Source of the DNA: Bacteroidota bacterium
Lineage (GTDB): Bacteria; Bacteroidota; Bacteroidia; AKYH767-A; OLB10
Direction of reading: 5' to 3'
NCBI GenBank assembly: GCA_016717325.1
Contig: JADKFV010000035.1
Span: forward strand, 1 to 21,892
DNA length: 21,892 bases
The notes beneath the pieces were generated by a model. That model was not told the DNA's origin. It was given only the letters and a program-made list of their open reading frames with translations, and searched no databases. The position numbers and the translations under genes are program-made. Of this stretch, positions 16,704-21,892 are shown one piece after another (within the stretch, counting starts at the first letter, position 1; the number at the start of each line of letters is the position of its first letter).

Positions 16704-18134
16704 TTGAAAATAAAGAAGCTTCATTTACTTATATTAAAGGCATTCTTAGGGCCATTTTTTCTCACATTTGCCATCAGCTTATTTGTACTGCTCATGCAAT
16801 TTTTGTGGAAGTACATTGACGACCTGGTGGGCAAAGGCCTCGAAACTAGCGTTATTGCCGAATTGCTATTCTATGCTTCAGCACAAATGGTACCAATGGC
16901 ATTGCCGCTGGCCATTTTAATTTCTTCTATTATGACTTATGGTTCGCTGGGCGAACATTTCGAAATTGTGGCCGCCAAAGCTTCGGGAATATCGTTGTTG
17001 CAGATGCTGCAGCCTTTACTTATAGTGGCATTATTTATTTCGGCAGGGGCATTTTACTTTAGCAATTTTATTTTGCCCAAGGCCAATCTGCAAGCAGGTT
17101 CATTGTTGTATGATGTTACACATAAGAAACCTGCACTTAATATACAGGAAAATGTTTTTTACAATGGCATAGATGGTTACAGCGTTCGCGTAAATAAAAA
17201 AGATAATGATGGCAATACATTACGCGGCTTAACCATTTACGATCATTCCGATAATTTGGGCAATACAAAAGTGTTGATGGCCGATTCAGGCAAAATGCTT
17301 TTTACTCCCGATGGCAAAGCCATGATAGTAACACTGCATCACGGCAGCAGCTACGAAGAAATAAACAACAACCGCAGTGGAAAGTACACGCATCCTCTCA
17401 TGCGCACAACTTTCGAATACGAAGAACTCCGTTTCGATTTATCGTCATTTGCCATGAAACGTACCGATAAAGATTTGTTTAAAGAAAATAAATCTATGCT
17501 CAATGTGTATGAACTTAATCATGCCATAGTTACGTTTGAGGCGGATATACGTATACGCCAAATAGATTACCACCGCTCTATGATGATGTACCTTGCCATG
17601 ACAAAAGATTCGATAAATTTCAATAAAGAATATGCACGTGCCTTGCCACAAAACCCTTATCAAAATATTACACAGCTTCAACTGGAACAAGTTCGCACAT
17701 CGGCATTGAACCAGGCGAATTCGTTGCGCGATATTTTTGTAAACCTAAGTGCCGAGTATAAAATGAAAGAAGAAAATATTGCCCGGTATCGCATCGAATG
17801 GCATCGCAAGTTTACTTTATCTATAGCATGTTTTATTCTGTTTATTATAGGTGCACCACTGGGCGCAATCATTCGCAAGGGTGGTTTGGGCGTGCCAATC
17901 ATTATTGCAATAATTTTCTTCCTGCTGTTTCATGTAACTTCTATTACCGGTGAAAAAATGGCCCGCGATATGAAACTTTCTGCCTTGCAGGGAATGTGGC
18001 TGGCAACTTTTGTGCTTGCACCAATTGGCATCTTTTTAATTTTTAAAGCATCGAAAGACTCAGGTATTCTCGACTTAGATTCATACAAAATGTTTTTCAA
18101 AAACCTATTTACCCGCAAACCCAAAGAAGCGTAA
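16704..18134 (+). CDS. LptF/LptG (YjgP/YjgQ) family permease
   Basis: A 476-residue inner-membrane protein of the LPS transport complex. LptF and LptG pair with the ATPase LptB to extract LPS from the inner membrane and pass it to LptC/LptA. Visible features are an N-terminal membrane block (residues ~10-120: LGPFFLTFAISLFVLLMQFL, MVPMALPLAILISSIMTYGS, then the EIVAAKASGISLLQML coupling-helix region), a periplasmic beta-rich domain (~130-350) and C-terminal helices (CFILFIIGAPLGAIIRKGGLG, then FFLLFHVTSITGEKMAR). The start is TTG: an in-frame TAG lies immediately upstream (16701-16703), and the next ATG falls inside the first membrane helix. F versus G cannot be decided. Its TAA shares one base with the next gene's ATG, so the two are translationally coupled. 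Confidence 0.88.
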   Translation: MKIKKLHLLILKAFLGPFFLTFAISLFVLLMQFLWKYIDDLVGKGLETSVIAELLFYASAQMVPMALPLAILISSIMTYGSLGEHFEIVAAKASGISLLQMLQPLLIVALFISAGAFYFSNFILPKANLQAGSLLYDVTHKKPALNIQENVFYNGIDGYSVRVNKKDNDGNTLRGLTIYDHSDNLGNTKVLMADSGKMLFTPDGKAMIVTLHHGSSYEEINNNRSGKYTHPLMRTTFEYEELRFDLSSFAMKRTDKDLFKENKSMLNVYELNHAIVTFEADIRIRQIDYHRSMMMYLAMTKDSINFNKEYARALPQNPYQNITQLQLEQVRTSALNQANSLRDIFVNLSAEYKMKEENIARYRIEWHRKFTLSIACFILFIIGAPLGAIIRKGGLGVPIIIAIIFFLLFHVTSITGEKMARDMKLSALQGMWLATFVLAPIGIFLIFKASKDSGILDLDSYKMFFKNLFTRKPKEA

Positions 18135-19347
18135 TGAGAGTTTTGCAATTGTGTTTACGTATTCCTTATCCTGCCAATGATGGTGGTAATATTGCTATGT
18201 TCAATATGGCACAAGCCATGAAAATAAATAATTGCGAAGTTCATATAGCAGCTCTCAACACTACTAAGCATTTTGTAAATGTGGATGAGCTGCCTATTGA
18301 TTTTGTAAATGATTTTCATTTTCAAAGTGTGCCGATAGTAAATAAAGTAACAGCCGCTGGCGCATTCATCAATTTGTTTTCGAAACAATCATACAACGTA
18401 TCGCGATTTATAAGCCTCGATTTCGAAACATTATTGATTTCAATTTTGAAAATAAATAATTTCGATGTAGTAGTTTGCGAAAGCTTATTCATGGCCCCTT
18501 ACGTTAATGTTATAAAAAAGTATAGCACAGCAAAATGCATACTGCGTGCACACAATGTTGAAACCCTTGTGTGGGAGCGGCTGGCAAAAGGAGAAAAAAA
18601 TATTGCCAAAAAATGGTATATAAATTTGCTGGCAAAAAAATTGAAACGTTACGAACAAAGTGCATTCAATCTTTTCGATGGCATAATAGCTTTTACACAG
18701 GAAGATAAAATACTGCTGCAGCAAATGGGATGCAAAGTTGATATCGAAATTATTCCTATTTGCATTGATACAAAAAAGTTTGATGTAAAATTTGATACCG
18801 GCCAAAAGATAAAACTTTTTCATCTTGGTGGTATGGATTGGCGACCAAATTTGGAAGCAATTCAATGGTGGTTGCAAAACGTATATCCATTGTGCAAAAA
18901 AGAAATGCCACAAATAGAATTGCACCTGGCCGGTAAACACATGCCAAAAGACATTTTCGATATGGCCGATAATAGAACACTTTTTGTTTACAATAAAATA
19001 GTTACCGTAAAAGAATTTATGGCCGACAAACAAATAATGATAGTGCCATTGTTATCGGTGGAGGTATGCGCGTAAAAATTATAGAAGGGTTGGCGGCAGG
19101 CCGGGTGGTAATTTCCACAAGCATTGGTGCCGAAGGGATTGCGGCTATTCCTGAAAAAGAAATTTTAATTGCCAATACTCCACAAGAGTTTATTGTGCAA
19201 TTGAAAAGTATAGTTGACGATAAATTGCGCATGCAAAATATTTCGAAGGCTGCCAAAGAAAAAGCTGATAAACTGTATGATGTGAATGCCTGTGGTGCAC
19301 AGGTTAAATTATTCTTACAAAAAATAATTGGCAACACCTCTAAATAA
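18134..19347 (+). CDS. GT4-family glycosyltransferase (one frameshift)
   Basis: About 404 residues once one frameshift is bridged. The N-terminal domain begins LQLCLRIPYPANDGGNIAMF, the GT4 pattern with a Gly-rich donor or acceptor loop. CILRAHNVETLVWERLA (~135-150), GIIAFTQEDKILLQQMGC (~195) and LGGMDWRPNLEAIQWWL (~235) follow. The C-terminal nucleotide-sugar domain includes LHLAGKHMP, LSGGGMRVKIIEGLAAGR and STSIGAEG. The frame breaks at about 19060, where one G is missing from a GGG run (TCGGTGGAGG read as SVEVCA instead of SGGGMRV). It begins at ATG 18134, overlapping the permease stop by one base. This coupling suggests a role in LPS or another envelope glycan, but donor and acceptor are unknown. 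Confidence 0.8.
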
Positions 19348-19378
19348 AATAACTTCTGAATCGTTGAAAAAATAATTT

Positions 19379-19386
19379 TACTTTTG
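19379..19386 (+). promoter_or_regulatory. -7 promoter box for the dienelactone hydrolase gene
   Basis: TACTTTTG matches TAnnTTTG and lies 18 nt before the ATG at 19405. A TTG at 19364-19366 is too close (12 nt) to be the -33 element, so the promoter is only half supported. Confidence 0.4.
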
Positions 19387-19404
19387 AACCAAATAAAAAA
19401 AATA

Positions 19405-20255
19405 ATGATGAAAAAAAATGTCTTTCCTGCCTTGATATTTGTATGCATTTCGATGCAGGCAATGAATTTAACAGCGCAATCATGCTGCAGTAAACCACAA
19501 TCGACACAGGCATTTGCCATGCTTACACACGATGACAAATTTGTGGCTGCACATTTAGATCCTGTGCCTTTTAATTTTACTCCCGAAAGTGGTAAAATGG
19601 TAAAGTTTGAAACAAAAGATGGCAAGGCGGCCAATGCATTTTCGGTTCCTGCACAACAAGAGTCGAAAAAGTATTTGATAGTTATACATGAGTGGTGGGG
19701 TTTAAATGATTATATAAAAAAGCAATGCGAAATATATGCAAAAGATTTTCCCGATATGAATATTCTTGCTCTTGATTTGTACGATGGCGCTGTTGCAAAA
19801 AACAAAGAAGAAGCATCAAAATTTATGGGCGAGGCTAAGGAGGAACGTGTTCGCGCTATAATTACCGGCATGCAAGCGTACCTTGGCAACGAAGCGCAAT
19901 GCATGACTATAGGCTGGTGCTTTGGCGGGGGCTGGAGTATGCAAACAGCAATGATGCTTGATAAACAATGTAAAGGCTGTATTATTTATTATGGCATGCC
20001 CGAAAAAGATAAAGAAAAATTAATGACAATAAATTTCCCCATCCTTGGAATATTTGCTCAAAGGACCCATGGATTCCTCCTGAAATTTATAATAATTTTC
20101 GCGATGCGATGAAGATAAACAGCAAGCAAATTGAAATAGTAGAATTTGATGCCGACCATGCTTTTGCAAATCCAAGTAACCCACAGTTCAATCAGGAATT
20201 TACTGCAAAGGCTAATGATGCTGTTTACAATTTCATTAAAACCTTTTTCGAATAA
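19405..20255 (+). CDS. Secreted dienelactone hydrolase family protein (one frameshift)
   Basis: About 283 residues with the frameshift bridged. A signal peptide (MMKKNVFPALIFVCISMQ) precedes the cleavage region near LTAQ. A small Cys pair (SCCS) follows. The alpha/beta-hydrolase core of the DLH family is clear: VIHEWWGLNDYIKKQC with the conserved Glu, LDLYDGAVAKNKEEA, the nucleophile Cys in TIGWCFGGGWS, the Asp in AQKDPWIPPE, and the His in DADHAFANP, so the Cys-Asp-His triad is complete in the corrected reading. DLH enzymes hydrolyse dienelactones or other small esters; the natural substrate of exported Bacteroidota members is unknown. One A is missing at about 20057 (CAAAGGACC read as QRT rather than QKDP). 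The uncorrected frame ends at 20112 without Asp and His. ATG 19405 or 19408 is preferred to TTG 19384. Confidence 0.82.
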
Positions 20256-20312
20256 AACTTTCATTAAATTTTATCGCGAGGTTTTATTTTCTTCTATTGG
20301 CACAAATAAATT

Positions 20313-20599
20313 ATGTTTAAAAAATCTGAAGTTTGGTTTGGAATAATAAGCGGATTGCTAATGCCTCTGTTGGTATTTTTGGTCTGAATAACCTTCTTTC
20401 CAAACCAGGATATAAATAAAATATTAGAATTCTTCTTAATGGATATGGATACAATGAGCGATGTTTGGCTTAGCTTGTTGGTAAATGCGGAATATTTTAT
20501 TTGTTTCTCAAGTACGATAAAGAAGAAAGCGCACGCGGTGTGGTATTGTCTACCTTTTTGTGGGGCATTGTTTGTGTGTGTGTGAAGTTTTTTGTGTAG
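20313..20599 (+). pseudogene. Small conserved membrane protein, frame-broken
   Basis: Reading across frames from ATG 20313 gives MFKKSEVWFGIISGLLMPLL, then LNNLLSKPGYK, ILEFFLMDMDTMSDVWLSLL, FYLFLKYDKEESARGVVLST and FLWGIVCVCVKFFV, ending at TAG 20597-20599. About 95 residues with three or four hydrophobic segments would result. Frame changes are needed near 20380, 20417 and 20493. Small uncharacterised proteins of this form occur in Bacteroidota, but no function is known. Spacing from the hydrolase gene is 57 bp on the same strand. Confidence 0.5.
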
Positions 20600-20614
20600 T
20601 AAGGGGGAGTTTGG

Positions 20615-20700
20615 AAGTTCAAGAGTTTAATAGTTCAAGAGTTTTGAAAGTTGAGAAGGTTTTGAAAGTTGAGAAAGTTCAAGGTCGGAAAGTACAAGGT
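20615..20700. repeat. Short direct repeats (AGTTCAAGAGTTT / TTTTGAAAGTTGAGAA)
   Basis: AGTTCAAGAGTTT occurs at 20617-20629 and 20632-20644, and TTTTGAAAGTTGAGAA at 20642-20657 and 20659-20674. Derivatives such as AAGTTCAAGG follow. The purine-rich short-period sequence looks like replication slippage and is not coding. Confidence 0.7.
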
Positions 20701-20791
20701 TTAATAGCGCGAAAAGCTTGCGGTGAGTATTCTCAAACTGTTTAGAAAGTTAATTGAGTTTCCTAGAATTAAAGCCCCTTGTAGGAGCCTG

Positions 20792-20869
20792 CCCCGACCG
20801 AAGTGTCGGGGTTGGGGTGCGTTTAATTTTTTCACGAAGTATGCATTGCCGTTCGGCTTTAGCCAACGG
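20792..20869. repeat. Two intergenic hairpins
   Basis: The first has arms CCCCGAC (20792-20798) and GTCGGGG (20805-20811) around CGAAGT, a perfect 7-bp stem flanked by more G/C-rich text. The second has CCGTTCGGC (20849-20857) and GCCAACGG (20862-20869) around TTTA, with one unpaired C. Both resemble the dispersed palindromes common in Bacteroidota intergenic DNA and differ from the GTTGGCG family elsewhere in this window. The gap 20600-21057 holds no credible gene. Confidence 0.65.
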
Positions 20870-21027
20870 AATTTACAGGTGTTGGGGAAAGAGTGTTATG
20901 GTGTCAATTTTTGAATAAAATTTAAGTGTTATATGGTTTCTCAAAAAAAATCAATTTTAAATTTTGCAATGCACTAAATGGGATGTATCAAGTACGAATA
21001 AAATGTTCCAAATTCGGGTATAATATT

Positions 21028-21035
21028 TAACTTTG
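21028..21035 (+). promoter_or_regulatory. -7 promoter box for the AAA ATPase gene
   Basis: TAACTTTG matches TAnnTTTG and lies 22 nt before ATG 21058. No TTG at the usual -33 spacing was seen. Together with the 450-bp gene-free stretch upstream, it suggests the ATPase starts its own transcription unit. Confidence 0.45.
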
Positions 21036-21057
21036 AAACAAAATTATAATAAAGAAA

Positions 21058-21892
21058 ATGGCAAATTATAAAATCAAACATTTGTTAGTCCAAAATATTG
21101 GGGTTTTCAAACATTTAGATTTACAATTTCCTGAGTCATCCGTAGACGGTAATGCCGACATTCATATTTTTTATTGGAACAACGGCACGGGAAAACTACT
21201 TTGTTGGAGGCTTTAACTTATTTTGACAAAGTATATAATCTTGCATTTAGAAATAAGGAAGATAAATCATATAGTTTGCTTATTGAAAAAGCATATCAGA
21301 ATAAATACTATCTCTCAATTGGTTATGAACCTGAAATAGAAATAATCTTTGGTGATGCCAATATCAAATTTAAAATTAAAAGTGGTACCAGTCTTACTAG
21401 TCCTGAAGACGAGTCTTTTTTTGAATCCTACTTTTCCGATTTTTTAAACCCAAACAACTATTATCATACAGACTATTCGTTTTTCGCATATAACGGTCAC
21501 CGCCAAATATCTGATACTAAAGTTGAATCATTTAAGGAATTAGAATTTAATCCGATTGCAGATGCTTGGTCATTTAATAAAAGCAATTTAAACTCAAATA
21601 TTTTTCAATGGATTGCCAATAATAAAACCCGTGCTGCACTATCTTTTCAAGAAGGAAAGAAAAGTGATTCGGAAAAATATTTGCGTACCATACAAAAAGT
21701 GGAAGATGCGATTGGAAAAATCATTGATCGAAAAGTTGAGTTTGTAATCGATGTGCATTCTTTAAAAGTAATGATAAATCTGGATAATGACTCGATTAAT
21801 TACGAAACACTGGCAGATGGTTATAAATCAGTTATAAGTTGGCTTACCGATTTAATGTTTCGTTTAGATTATTTATCTACCGAAGAAAATCC
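21058..21892 (+). CDS. AAA/SMC-like ATPase, N-terminal part (frameshifted, runs off window)
   Basis: About 278 residues are visible and the gene continues beyond the window. The start MANYKIKHLLVQNIGVFKHL is typical of RecF/SMC-like ATPases of the AAA_21 or COG3950 type. The Walker A region reads WNNGTGK and then shifts frame. Adding an A to the A4 run at 21192-21195 gives GTGKTTLLEALTYF. Moving one T from the 21167-21172 run and adding an A after GGA gives IGNNGTGKTT, the standard motif. After the shift the frame is open to the end, with FFAYNGHRQISD (21480-21516) and LADGYKSVISWLTDLM (21811-21858), the latter like the ABC-signature (L-S-x-G) region of this family. Such ATPases occur in several anti-phage modules, but no nuclease partner is visible here, so the role is open. 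Confidence 0.75.

Noticed and set aside
18485..19634. Minus-strand open frames of 182 and 205 residues
   Set aside because: They are shadows of the GT4 and dienelactone hydrolase genes, whose motifs are unambiguous on the plus strand.
1..21892. tRNA, rRNA, riboswitch, IS element or prophage
   Set aside because: No cloverleaf, rRNA segment, transposase, integrase or phage structural motif could be recognised on either strand by reading.

Overview
The window looks like chromosomal DNA of an AT-rich member of the Bacteroidota (order not resolvable by eye). Evidence: two secreted proteins with type IX secretion (T9SS) C-terminal sorting domains, several -7 boxes of the form TAnnTTTG, a CcoI-type copper P-ATPase with the usual Bacteroidota metal-binding N-terminus, a six-domain ribosomal protein S1, a START-like protein, and an LptF/LptG-type permease. 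No rRNA, tRNA, transposase or CRISPR array was recognised.

Layout. 1-2565: a badly broken ccoI-like ATPase behind a palindromic operator candidate. 2566-2980: hairpin repeats and the rpsA terminator. 2981-4942 (-): rpsA, broken by many small indels and some stops, but with promoter, leader hairpin and terminator visible. 5186-6951 (+) and 7976-9634 (-): two convergent T9SS-secreted proteins. Between them lies a ~1 kb tandem array of ~205-bp hairpin-rich units, and the first gene carries a 57-nt palindromic insert in frame. 9635-9980: more hairpins. 9981-13248 (-): an unusual orphan assembly-line protein (truncated adenylation-domain N-terminus, acidic spacer, acyl carrier domain, PLP aminotransferase). 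13395-15516 (-): a TIM-barrel-like lipoprotein and an isoprenylcysteine-methyltransferase-type membrane methyltransferase. 15671-20255: START-like protein, conserved hypothetical (opposite strand), LptF/G permease translationally coupled to a GT4 glycosyltransferase, and a secreted dienelactone hydrolase. 20313-20599: a broken small membrane protein. 21058-21892: the N-terminal part of an AAA/SMC-like ATPase running off the window.

Data quality strongly colours the interpretation. Frameshifts lie mostly in A, T or G runs, and the intended reading frame can usually be followed on the other side. They are very dense in 1-5000 and sparse elsewhere (near 5957, 6440, 11483, 14112, 19060, 20057, 20380-20500 and 21167-21196). 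This resembles uncorrected long-read sequence at a low-coverage contig end more than biological decay, especially since rpsA is essential. True pseudogenisation of ccoI cannot be excluded.

The genes do not form one pathway. Envelope biogenesis (LptF/G, GT4, membrane methyltransferase, lipoprotein, T9SS cargo) is the commonest theme. The most unusual content is the hairpin-repeat biology around the T9SS genes, the in-frame palindromic insertion, and the ACP-aminotransferase protein. The ATPase at the right edge might begin a defence-type operon, but the window ends before any partner gene.
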